A stretch of 64,000 nucleotides of DNA from Xylona heveae TC161. Lineage: Eukaryota; Ascomycota; Xylonomycetes; Xylonales; Xylonaceae. Below the pieces are notes generated by a model. It was not told the DNA's origin. It was given only the letters and a program-made list of their open reading frames with translations, and did no database searches. Of the stretch, positions 1 through 10,864 are shown piece after piece. The stretch lies in contig NW_017264193.1 in assembly GCF_001619985.1 (NCBI RefSeq), positions 501,726-565,725 on the forward strand, written 5' to 3'. The translations under genes and the position numbers were made by a program. Each line of letters begins with the position of its first letter. The stretch's first letter is position 1.

Positions 1-1983
1 TAGTAGTGTACGGCGCTCATAGAATTTGGCGCCGAAGAATTCATCCATCTTCGTCACCACCACAATGATGGGCACTTCCTGCGCATACTCGGAGACGGCT
101 TTGAAGAGCTCCAGTGTTGCGTTTTGCTTGGTTCGTGGACTTGGCATGTCGATGCAAAACCTATGTTGGGTTAGATTTTACCGTCTCCCCATCGCACTGG
201 CTTGGAAGGGGATGGATGATGTTTTTGAAGCTTACCATATAACGTGAAGCCGATCGTCAATTTCAGCGGTAGTGGACTTCTCCTTCAAGAAATTCTGCAC
301 AACGCTAATTTCTCCAGTCGCGCCAGCCTCAAACCCTCCAGAGTCGTGTACAATCAGGTCAGGTCGATCGTCGTATCTGATCTCCTTCCTGATATCGTGT
401 ATACCCCTCTCCCGCGATGATTCCCCCGTCTACATATGCAATTAGCTTTGTTCAATGACCTTGGAGTGCGTCAGTAGGCTTACAAGCGGAACTCCAAAGA
501 CCTTGTTGATCAACGTTGACTTGCCGACTCCAGTATTACCACATACCAGGACGCGGATTGCTCCAAGGTGATCAAATTCCGGAGTCGGCTGATCATTCCA
601 AAAACCAGTGTTGAGAATATTACTCTTTGTACCCATCACCTGTTTCCTGCAGTGCTCGATACTGTTATGCAGCTTCAAGTCCTTGGTATCAAGGCTGATA
701 TTTATTGACTCATCCATAAGGAGGAACACCGAGGGATGAATAACGGTACCCTGGGGAACTGCCGTATGTTTCAGCAATTATTAGATACAATGACTGGAAT
801 CTGGTATACTTACAAAAGCTCCATCCATTCAAGCTGCCTTCACTGTTGACCACTTTGCGTCTCTCCTTCGGCCACAATGTGGCGTGATGTCTGTTGAGCT
901 TTATACTGTAGCGACCCTCGTATCGCTCGAGGCCATGGACCCGACGAATGTCCTGCATCTTGATCTCCAAGCCATTCTCCATCCTGCAGGTCCACATGTC
1001 CGCTCCTTTGCCCTGCTCCTCCGTGACTGGAAACACGAGTCGTAGTGGATTGTCGATACTGGCTCTTCCTCCAAATGTGCCATGAAATGACAAGGCTAAA
1101 CCAAGGGATTGGCTCTCGAGCAACATCCATTGCAGCGGGTACAGAGATAGGCCAGCCTTCGCGGCAGACCCACCCATGTCGATATGAGCACCGGCGAACC
1201 AGGCTTGCACAATGCTTCGCTCACCAAGTCTATTTCTAAGATCTGGATAGATGTATTCCGGTGTCATCGCCTTTCTATCCTCATGGAGCGCCAAAGCATG
1301 GCGTAGATGCAAGATGGAGTCGTTAAAGGAAATGTCGAAAAGGAATCGATCATTTACTGCTTTGACAGTATCGAAGGCGCCAATGAACTTGATCTTTGGT
1401 GGTTTTCGAGTAGTAGCAGAGAAATACGAATGTATCTGTTCTGTCAGCACCAGGACATGAGATGCCGAATCAAGCATCGAGCGAAAAGTACCTGACCAGG
1501 TCCAAGCTTGCTCTGCTTCTGAAATGTGGCGTACACTTTTAGGGCTGTTTTGTAGTCTTCTGCGAATTGCGGGGTGCCGGCCGAAGAGATTGCTCGCAGG
1601 TAATGCAGTAATCCTGCCACTGCTCGCACAACAAAGGCACCACGACTGAAGCCGAAGAGCCAAACCTCATCTTCAGAGCTTAGCCTGCAGCATGTTTCGT
1701 ATATCTTTTTAATCTGCTGCAAGTATCCTTCGCCGAATACCCCTGACATTATCCTTTCCATGGAATGTGTATCATCAGCTGAGCCAATACCAGGCTCGTA
1801 CATTGGCTGCTGAAAAAAGCCGTCCTGGGAACATGTGCCAGACTTGGAACTGTCATGAATGCTCACATAGATTTGATAGACATTGGTAAGGGTGCTGCCG
1901 GCATGACTAGCTCCATCCGGACCGCACCAAGTGCCATCGACGCAGTAGATGAGCCTTTTTGGTGGATTTTGCACGACACTCAT
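1..1983 (-). CDS. DUF2235 hydrolase-GTPase fusion protein (3' end outside window)
   Basis: Predicted exons, in transcript order, are 1983-1492, 1435-814, 758-484, 429-236 and 160-<1; all junction phases close, giving 581 visible residues. Residues 1 to about 330 are a DUF2235 domain, the alpha/beta-hydrolase family that includes the bacterial Tle1 phospholipases: CVDGTW (Asp16), nucleophile elbow GFSRG (Ser113), GAFDTV (Asp186) and GAHIDMGG (His248), so a Ser-Asp-His triad looks complete. From about residue 440 a P-loop GTPase follows: GNTGVGKS (445-452), DSGG (492-495) and TKMD (564-567). The protein continues past the window edge, so its full architecture is unknown. A lipid- or ester-hydrolysing effector controlled by a nucleotide switch is inferred from the domain pair only. 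I found no signal peptide. Confidence 0.85.
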
Positions 1984-4900
1984 TTTTGGTGCATGCGGAA
2001 TTTGGTAGGGCCAAAGTTGTATTCAGGGCCAGTGATATCAGGAGTTGCTGCTGTCAGTCCATGAGGGTGAACGGGTTGGCAATGTATAAGTAAATAGAAG
2101 CATTTTAATGCCAAGCTGCCAAGAGCTGGATATTTCCTAAGCTGCTCTCGTGCAGCTGAGGTGCCTCCTTCGCTCTCATTCTAGAGAAGATGATGTCGTA
2201 GAAAATGCAGCTAGTGAGCAGTTTGGAGCATCTACAAGGGCCTCAGGCGTTTGACAGTGTTCTTTGATTGGCCTGAACTGGGAGGTTTGCCATATTTCCC
2301 GTCCTTGTGCTGAAGTTTGGATAGCATCTAGTAAGAGTTATAATTGAAAAGAAGCTGTATGCTCATTTTGTGCAACTCACTGCATGTATGCGACTACGCA
2401 TGGCTCAGTATCCACCAATACATTGCATGCAGCTGACATGATCTTCACCACATGTGCCTTCTTGAGCTTCACACTCCGCCCACGTCTGACGGGTAGATCA
2501 ACACCCTAACAGGGGTACAAAATGCCTTAGCAGGACATTTGAATGGCCGATATCGAAAATTGGACCCCATATTTCCCGCCCCTTGTCCTGGTACTGAATC
2601 ATTCCGGTTGATAGACACTAGTGCGAGATGCATGAAGTAGTCGTAGCGGTAAAGATCCTCATCTTTATACGTGGCTCTTGAGCCCATTTGGACAAATGCT
2701 GCCAATATTTGTCACCGTCAAAAGTCTCATGAAGTGATTGTAGACATGGGGCGGTATACTTTATATGTAGAGGAAGATTTCGGTGTATTGGAGTACTCCG
2801 TAGATGGTCGCAAAGCTAGATCCAATCGTGCTAATAAGATGTCGATCACCAGCCAACCCCGCGTTGGAGCTTTCGCTTGCATTCCTGCTTCGCCTGCTGC
2901 AATCGTGCCTAAACAGCGGGCGCACCTCGTTCGATGACAGCGGCAATGCTGCCAAAAAGTGCTCTCGAGCCTTTTTTTCAGGCCTCAGTCATCCCCACCC
3001 GCTCTGGATCCCGACAACAAGCGCAAGCGCGACAGCCGCCCAGATACTCCCGGTACCAGCGAGATTAAATCTTTTCACGACAGTCCTAGCAGAGCTCTTG
3101 ATGGAAGCACACACTGGCGCCCGCTGCTTTGAGACGTTCTGATGATCATAACGGGGATCCCGTCTGGCAAGCAACTCGTGCACACTCTGCTGGATAGAAG
3201 CCTCTGTACATTATGCACGCTCCCGTTACCGTCCTATTGCTAGGGAAATGCCGGGTTATCATTCAGGTCTGTTGTGCTTGGGTTCGGTAGCATGACACTG
3301 TCTTGTTAACAACAGGGGCACGTAGTGCCACACCATTTCTCATCCCAAGACTTGAGTACACTGCTGTTCAAGGTATATAGTCGTACCAGGTCGTCAAACA
3401 GATAGACGGGCAGCATTTGGACATGACGCTGCAAGTCTATCAATTTACTCATGTCCAACATTGTCAAACTTTCTTCATTATTTTTATTTATTTATTTTGT
3501 TTTGATGAACTCATGGATAAAATACTTATGGTTTCCCGGTTGCAGTCATTCCCATCACCTCTTTCGTCATTATGTCTTAGGTTGATATGTACTGTACCGC
3601 ATGTCTCTTGTCTTGGTCTATATAAAGATACAGTGGAGGGTACCTCGCCTAGGGACAAGAGAAACAAATAGACTGTTGTGGGGATTTCGGCGAGACAATT
3701 GCCAAGCATACTACGGCAGAGTTTGACAAACATTAATATTTGTAGCAGTGTGGCTTAGTCGAATAACTCCCCAGAATTGCAAGTGATTGGTTGTGGGTGC
3801 ACAAGATGTTAACAGTAGACTTGGTGTACTCCTGTGGTATAATAGATGAGGCGACATGTGATAGGATCCGCGTGGCGCTTAGGATTCCTTGTTACCCTCT
3901 CAACAAAAGACACGCGTATACTGTCATTGTGTTAAACGTGTAGAGTAAGACGATTGTATTCAAAATTGAGCCGGCATTTCATCAGCCACGTTCTTCTGTC
4001 AATGTCCGACATGATTGCCGACAGCCTCCGGACATGATCAGAATGAACCTAGAAAAATGAAGAAATGGTGGATAGTATATTGGATGGTCTACCAGATCTC
4101 TGGCAGTCACAACGTGTATAGGACCGACTGACTAGAGTAAAAGTAGTTTAGTCCGGGAAAAGATGAAAATCTTGTTTTCCCTTTTGGGGTTGATGAGTTC
4201 GCTTAGCACACAGACCAAGTCACGTTATCGAAGCAGGTACCAGGCACCACTTTAACCATCGTGATGCTATCCCATGTGTCTTGCAATGACCGCTGTCAGG
4301 TGGAAACATGTCTGACCTGACGGAGCATTGACCTTGGCATGACTCTATCATACAGCATCTGAAGTTATTGTCCGATTGAGCTATTGTTATAATTGAGGAG
4401 AAGAGAATCGTACAGAGCAGAAGAGACTGTGAACTAGGTGAGTGGAGAATATCTTCCGAGCGGAAACCTTACTGTTTCTGGGGAGACTAGATGAATCCTA
4501 TGGTACTGTAGTAAGTCAATCGCCAATCATCTTGCCATTTTCTTTCCCTTCTCCTCCCGCACGGCCCAATGGTGCGGCAACTCTCCCGTTGTGCGTGTGT
4601 GACTACTCTGTTGTACTTCTCTATACTACAGTAAAGAGAGACGCCGGGCTTTTCTACTCCCTCGTCCCCCGTCCCCCGTCCCCGTCCCCGTCCCCTTCCC
4701 CCTTCTCTCTCTCACCACTCTCTTCTCTCCACACTTTCCATCCTTTTTGCCCTGCCTTTCGTTCCCTTGCTTTACCTTCCTTTGATTTCCCTGCCCTTGA
4801 ATGAATCACTTCCTTTCCCTTTGACCCTGCAAATCGCCTTTTGCAAGGACCCCCAGGCATAGCCACCTACGTACCGTGCTATCTCGTTGGATTCCTCCCC

Positions 4901-5223
4901 GTTTCACTCTTTTCAAACGGGGTTTGTTTCCATACTTTCGCGTGCTCTTACGGCCACTACCCTACTGTCCTTGTCCGTTTTTGATCTGAGATCATTCGGT
5001 CTACAAACACGGGCTGTGTCTGTGTGTTTTTGTCTCTTGAACTGCTTCCGTCGTCGTTTGCTGCAGCAACTCTTGCAGCCGCCTTCTCTACACTACAACT
5101 AGACTGCTAGACAGTCTGACGCAACGATCAACTACCACAACTGTTGAGACCAATTCGAATAAAACGACCATAGCTACGATCCTTTCAATATCGAAATCGA
5201 AACCAACTACATAAACGTCCAAA
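1984..5223. other. Gene-poor interval and pyrimidine-rich leader
   Basis: About 3.2 kb between two diverging genes with no reading frame I can support. It should hold the promoter of the DUF2235-GTPase gene on the left and the promoter and leader of the 269-residue gene on the right. The right part is strongly pyrimidine-rich, with runs of CCCCGTC units around 4665-4705 and CTCTTCTC tracts to about 4790, typical of filamentous-fungal promoters and 5' leaders. Two stretches near 2240-2335 and 2535-2635 look weakly alike (shared CCATATTTCCCG and TTTGAATGGCC-like words). Confidence 0.6.
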
Positions 5224-6033
5224 ATGTCTCTTGCTCGAGCCTTCACCAAGCGCGTCAAGCGTACCACTGAAGAAGTCCATCTTCCCATGCGTTCGGCCAC
5301 GACTCGTCGACCGGGCTCAGCTGGCAACCAGCAGACTCTGCGACACAAGATTTCTCTCCCCGTCCAGCTCATCTCGACGACCAACATGCTCTCGTTCAAC
5401 GCACCCGACATTGCCAGCGGCAGCCCGACCACTCCATCTGGCTCTTCTTCTTCTGCAGCGTCGGTCAATGACGAGGACAGCTACTCGGACAATAGCTCTC
5501 GTCCCGGATATACCACGCCCATTTCGTCCCCGGAGCCGTCTTCGCACGATGCCTCTCCCGTGGGGCCCGAGCCAAACCATCTGTCCTGCTACTTTGCGTC
5601 GCCCACGAGCTCTCCCAAGAAGGCCAAGTCCATCCACCGCAGCAAGATCTCTACGTCTTCTGACCTAGACGGCATCCCTGCCATTCCACGCCGCGCCATG
5701 TCCCACACCAAGGCAACTCACACGGCTATTGCCCGTCACCGGTCCATCTCCCAGCACCGCTCGCACAGCAGCCTCGACCAGGCCGCGGCCCGTGACTCGC
5801 TCGACATGTTCTCCACGGCGTCGTACGACAACAACCCTTTTAGCCGTGAGCTCGAGCAGGTGAATGAAGTCGCTGAAGAATTTGGCGTGCGCGACAGCGT
5901 CGTCGACGAAGACGCCCGGATCTTCCAGCAAAAGGGTCTCTGCAAGTACGCGGCCGAGGAATACATGTTTGAAATTGGCGGCCTGTATGGCGGTGTCTTT
6001 GACGATAAAGCCATGGCTCCTGCCTGGATTTAG
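5224..6033 (+). CDS. Uncharacterised serine-rich fungal protein, 269 aa
   Basis: Single-exon frame with a good start context (CAAAATGTC). The function is not recognised. The N-terminus is basic (AFTKRVKR), followed by a segment around residues 43-62 that looks like a conserved motif (ISLPVQLISTTNMLSFNAPD). A long Ser/Pro-rich, probably disordered middle (residues 65-200) carries many SP and RxxS sites, and an acidic C-terminal part has YAAEEYMFEIGGLYGGVF, which looks structured. There is no signal peptide or membrane segment. The frame has balanced codon use and no stops over 810 bp, which supports a real gene, as do the pyrimidine-rich leader before it and the T-rich region after it. Phosphoregulation is possible from the composition only. 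Confidence 0.8.
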   Translation: MSLARAFTKRVKRTTEEVHLPMRSATTRRPGSAGNQQTLRHKISLPVQLISTTNMLSFNAPDIASGSPTTPSGSSSSAASVNDEDSYSDNSSRPGYTTPISSPEPSSHDASPVGPEPNHLSCYFASPTSSPKKAKSIHRSKISTSSDLDGIPAIPRRAMSHTKATHTAIARHRSISQHRSHSSLDQAAARDSLDMFSTASYDNNPFSRELEQVNEVAEEFGVRDSVVDEDARIFQQKGLCKYAAEEYMFEIGGLYGGVFDDKAMAPAWI

Positions 6034-7085
6034 TTCTCAACATGCAATGAACAACGGGACCGGTTCCTGTTTCATTGCTAAAGACACCACTCGCGTCGAT
6101 CATCTCGCTGCCCTTTTTCTTCTTCCTTCCACTTTTACTTTGGAGAGTCTTTTCTTCCTTTTGTTTCGACAACTGTCCATATTTTTCTTTTCCCTTCGTG
6201 GACGATGAGGACAGCTACGACGACGACGCTTTCGTTTTCAAACAAGTGTTTCCTTCTTGCTCAACTGAAGAAGCAACAGCGCTTTGAATCGCCTCGTTTT
6301 CGTCTTGCCGTCTCTCTTCTTGTGTATTTGGTATTTCCTTTCATCTCGTCCATTTCCAACCTTTGGTCTACGACGAATGGATAGATGGTCTTTTCTTCCC
6401 TTTTTTTCCTTTCATCTCTTGTTTTTATGTTCTCTTTTTTTTTTTTTCCCGGTACGCCGCTGTTTCATGTCCGCATTTTTTTGTCTGTCCGACACTTTTC
6501 TAGGCTGGTGCCAGAAAAAGCTGCTCGACGACCAAAAAGAAGCCCCACGTTCCTTACCAAACCAACTCTGGGAGTTGAGAAAATGCGACACGATACCCAC
6601 ACCACTGTTCTATACAAGTGGCTTAACTCCCGTCCACTCCTTTAACGAATCGTCATGCTGTTTACGCCTCTATCTTCTTGTCTGTCTTTTTCGTCTATCA
6701 CACATTTTTTCCTGCTTTATTTCTTCTTTATACTTTACTTTGTTCATGGGGCCTTTTCTTCGTTCATTATCTATTTTCGTGGTTCATTTCATCGGGTGCA
6801 ATAAAAAGGGAATACGGGCTTAGGAAACATTTGCGAGAGAGAGAGAGAGAGAGAGAGAATGAGAGAAATCTTTTAATGGGATATATTTTTTTAAATTCAC
6901 GTTATTTCTCTCAACTTCCTTCTAATCTTACTCCTGTGATAAACACGAGTGAGGAAGATATTTGCTTTTTTATACTTTCGTCTCAACTTCTCCAGTGATA
7001 TGTACAATTATCCTCCACCCACTTGAACAAAGTGCTCTCTCTACTGTGAGATCGGTGCTCCAAGTTACTGTAAGACAGACAGACT
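6034..7085. other. 3' flank shared by two convergent genes
   Basis: T-rich sequence following the 269-residue gene and, on the other strand, the end of PRP16. It contains poly-T runs (for example near 6427), a (GA)n microsatellite and AT-rich segments suited to 3' end formation. No reading frame here has an ATG start and protein-like content. Confidence 0.6.
6835..6858. repeat. (GA)12 microsatellite
   Basis: Twelve uninterrupted GA units in the shared 3' flank. It is a simple repeat, likely length-variable between strains. Confidence 0.95.
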
Positions 7086-10000
7086 TTAAAACCCCCGCCC
7101 CGCTCTAGGCGTCATAGGCCTCTTAACCGCTCCACTCGCCGACGTAGCCACCCTTCTCAGCGCCGGATTATTACTATTACTACTAGTAGTACCACTACCA
7201 CTATTATTCTTCGTCAGGGACGTCGTGGGTCGTCTAACCGCGGATGAAGCCCCGACAGTAGTAGCAGCGCCGCCGAGGCGTTTGGCGCGAGCAACCTGGG
7301 CGCGTTCGTCCTCTGCGGCGCGGCGGCGGGCGTCACGTTCGCGGTCGAGCGCCATTTGCGTCTCGATTTCCATGCGGCGGTTGAATTCGGATTCGGTGAC
7401 GCGTTTGTCCCGCGCGGAGTAGCCTTTTTCTTTGACGGAGTAGAAGACGCCGCCGAGTTCTGCGAGCCACTGGATTGGTGAATGATGTTAGTCGTGGTAT
7501 CGGGGATTATGTGGTTTAGTTTCGGGAGGATTAAGGCGGGGGTTGTGTGTGGGAGGTGTTGGTTGTGCTTTTGATTTTGATAAAAGAAGTGGGGGGCAGG
7601 AAGGGGAGGAGACGTTTGGTTGTTTAGGATGGTATAGATAGAAAGAAAGGAGAAAGAAAGGAGAAAGAAAAGAGAAAGGGGGACTTACGTGTGGATCAAC
7701 AGAAGTGACAGTGGACATGTATTCCTTGGAGGTAAGGATGAGTTCGTGGTAGACTATGCGAATGGCATTGGTTAGTCAATGTAATAAGTAAAAGGGTAAT
7801 GCGCAAAAAGGAACAACGTTTGAAAAGTAGCAAAAGAGGAGCAATTGCCAATGGGGAAAACACAACAGGTGACATACCGACATAGTCAGGAAGATAGCCC
7901 AACCCGTACAACGCACTGGTGGGATGCAACTGCACAGTCACGCTGGTCCGCAAATTGACATACTCCCCAATACCCTTGACCTTGGCCGCCTGGTGGTAGT
8001 ACCCCGAGCAGATGCATTTGCGAATAACGTCCCAGTCGGTGCCGCAGCTGGTCATGGTCATCTTTTGCAACTTCATGATATCAAAAAGCTGGTCGCGAAT
8101 CTCCTTTGCGCGTCGAAGGGATTTTGGATGCAGGAAATGCCGGATGCACCAGCCGTCCGAGTACCCGTTGGCTCTCCACTGCGTGTACACATGCAGCAGG
8201 GTGAGATGGTCTGATTCTGGGACAAAAAACTTTTCCCGTGCGGCATCGGATTCTTCCTGGCGCTCCTTGGGTCGGTAAAAGACGTTGGGAACGGACAGCA
8301 TGGACACAATTGTCAGCATCTCTTCGCTGCAGCCATACTCCTCGGACGTGATGATGAGCTTGGCCAGAGACGGGTCCATGGGGAAACTGGTCATGGTGCG
8401 ACCCATGGGTGTGAGATCGCCGAGATTGTCCAATGCGCCGAGTGACCACAGATCGAAAAGAGAGGTAGTAATGGTGTCTTGAGGGGGCGGGTCCATGAAA
8501 TCAAAGTCGAGCAGATCCTTGACTCCAAGTGATTTGATCAAGAGAATTGTATTGGCCAAGTTTGTCCGCTGGATTTCGGGAATCGTCTGTATGTACATTT
8601 CGTTTTTGAATGCCATTTCGGTGAACAGGTGATAGGCTTTGCCTGGTCCGGTGCGGCCAGCACGTCCAGCCCGCTGTGACGCGTTGGCTTGTGAGATGGG
8701 CGTGATTTGTAGAGTGTCCATGCCCATTTTGGGATTGTACACTTTGAGTTTCGAGTACCCTGCATCAACGACGTACATGATGCCGTCGACGGTAAGACTG
8801 GTCTCGGCAATGTTTGTCGCCACAATGACTTTTCTGACGCCCGGCTCGGCTCGTTCAAAGATTTTGGCTTGCAGGTCCGCAGGCATTTGACTGTAGATTG
8901 GGAGGATGCTGAGTTTTGGCGGATCATTGAGCAATCTCAGACGTTCCTCGACCAGTTCGCAGGTGACTTCAATGTCTTCTTGGCCCGTCATAAACACGAG
9001 AATGTCACCGGGACCTTGAGAAACGTGGATCGCGAGAACTTGCTTGACGGCGCTGTCGACATAATCCTCGCACGGCGAGCGAGAAAATTGGATGTCGACT
9101 GGGAATGTCCGTCCTGGAATGATAAACTCAGGTGCTCCACCGTAGAATCGAGAGAAGCGATCTGCATTCATCGTAGCCGACGTGACAATTAATTTGAGGT
9201 CTCGTCTTCGCGTGAGAACCTTTTTGATAAGGCCCATGAGAACATCGGTGTTGAGCGCCCGCTCGTGAGCTTCATCCATGATGATACATGAGTACTTGTC
9301 CAGGTCCGGTTCTACGAGAGATTCTCGCAGTAGGACACCGTCCGTCATGTACTTAATAGAGGTCTCGTCGCTAGTACAGTCCTCAAAACGAATGGCGTAG
9401 CCGACAAGACCTCCCAGTTTTACTTCCATTTCTTCAGCAACACGTTTGGCAACACTCATGGCAGCAACACGTCGCGGCTGGGTGCACCCGATCAGTCCCG
9501 TCTTTGCATAGCCGTCTTCGTGGAGAAATTGTGTCAACTGTGTCGTCTTTCCGGAGCCAGTCTGTCCAACGACAATAATCACTTGATTGTCTCGGATCAC
9601 TCGCAAGAGTTCTTCTCTCACCGCAAAGGCAGGAAGATACTCTCGCTGCTCTTTCAATGACTTGCTCTTGCTAAACGCGCTCTGTCCCTCGCTCTTCTTC
9701 AAATGTTCGGCAAATTTACTGCCACCCTTTTGTTGCTCCTCTTCTCCCGGCGCCGGCGCCGCGCTGTCTCCTTCGTCTTCTTTCACGCCCATGAGGTTTC
9801 CAAGCGCCGTTCCGGCAACGTTGGTCGCTTCCTGCGCCTGCTTTTGTCGCTCCCTTTGCTGGCGCTTTTCTCGCACAACCCTGCTTCCTTTCCGAGAAAA
9901 CACGGCCATGTCACTCTGTGGATCCCTGACCGCCGGTACGGGTTCCAACTGTTTCGTGAAGACGGTCCGGCCATCCAAAAACGGCGGCTTAAGGTCATGG

Positions 10001-10509
10001 ACAAGAAGATGAACTCGTGTAGCCTCTTCATCATCCTCAAAATCCCCCTCATAATCTCGTCGCTGAGCCACGCCCGAGGTCAGCATTCGGTTCGTCTCCC
10101 ATGCGTCATTGTCCTTCTGCCTCTGCACGGCCCGCGAGTTCACGCGCTTCATATTCTTTTTCTCACTCAAATCAGCCTCCCGCTTCTGATCAGCCCAGCT
10201 GTTGTCTGCTCCACCAAACGGGTTGTGCATCTCATCGCCAAACGTATAGCCAAATTCATCTCCGGCATACCAGTCGCGGTCGAGAGCATTCGAGTCCTCA
10301 ATATCAACTTGAGGTTCGGGGCCGTCAAACTCTTGCTGGTGCGGAGGTGGAAAGCGAGAAGTACGTGGCGTAGAAGCCCTCGAAGAAGATGTGGCATTTG
10401 TCCGCGGCCGAATAGGTGTTTGGGAACCGCGGAACGGTCTGCTTGTCGATGGCCGCGGTGGGACCGCGAACCGGTCTGAATCGAGCTTTCTGCGCTTCGG
10501 GCTGTCCAT
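7086..10509 (-). CDS. PRP16: Pre-mRNA-splicing factor ATP-dependent DEAH helicase Prp16
   Basis: Prp16 (DHX38) remodels the spliceosome after the first step of splicing in the nucleus. Exons are 10509-7878, 7753-7689 and 7469-7086; phases close to give 1,026 residues, close to yeast Prp16 (1,071). The N-terminal arm has the family signature near residue 215 ([18 protein letters not shown]), followed by [12 protein letters not shown]. The helicase core has [10 protein letters not shown] (about 313-322), DEAH (about 409), SAT (about 443) and [10 protein letters not shown] (about 610). The C-terminal part ends with [13 protein letters not shown] and [12 protein letters not shown], which are family-specific and recovered only by splicing out two introns of 124 and 219 nt. 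I start at [10 protein letters not shown] because the open frame upstream has no ATG. The gene is divergent from PWP1 over 355 bp. Confidence 0.96.
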
Positions 10510-10864
10510 TGTCGCAGTCGTCCTCTTGTATTCAATTGTCAGCAAGCTCTGTCTTTCAGCTGCTGTTTGGACTAATACACACAGAGCACCCTAGGCGCAA
10601 TAGATGGATGAAGACTTATTTGCAGGAAAGAGATGTCGAGACGTCACAGCGGAAGAGTCGACAACAATAAAGTCCCAGGGACATCTCTCGCCGCTAGTCT
10701 GTATGTGGGCTTAGCGCGGTCTGATAAAAGATTACCAACGGAGATCTCCGTTGCTCGTCTCTTCTGATAATAATTTCTGTGTTGAAGTTGCAAAATAATT
10801 GTCGGTTCCAGCAACAAAAGTCTCAACGCTGGACGCTGTTTGACGGTAATAAATTTAGCCCGTC
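10510..10864. promoter_or_regulatory. Bidirectional promoter of PRP16 and PWP1
   Basis: 355 bp between the two start codons. It contains the 18-bp perfect palindrome CAACGGAGATCTCCGTTG at 10736-10753, whose core is CGG-N6-CCG, a layout used by some Zn2Cys6 regulators such as yeast Ppr1 and Aspergillus UaY. GATAA words lie on both sides (10723-10727 and 10766-10770). Use of these sites is inferred. Confidence 0.6.

Noticed and set aside
10510-10545. Upstream extension of PRP16 by 12 codons
   Set aside because: The extension begins at TTG; the first ATG is at 10509 and gives a normal family N-terminus.
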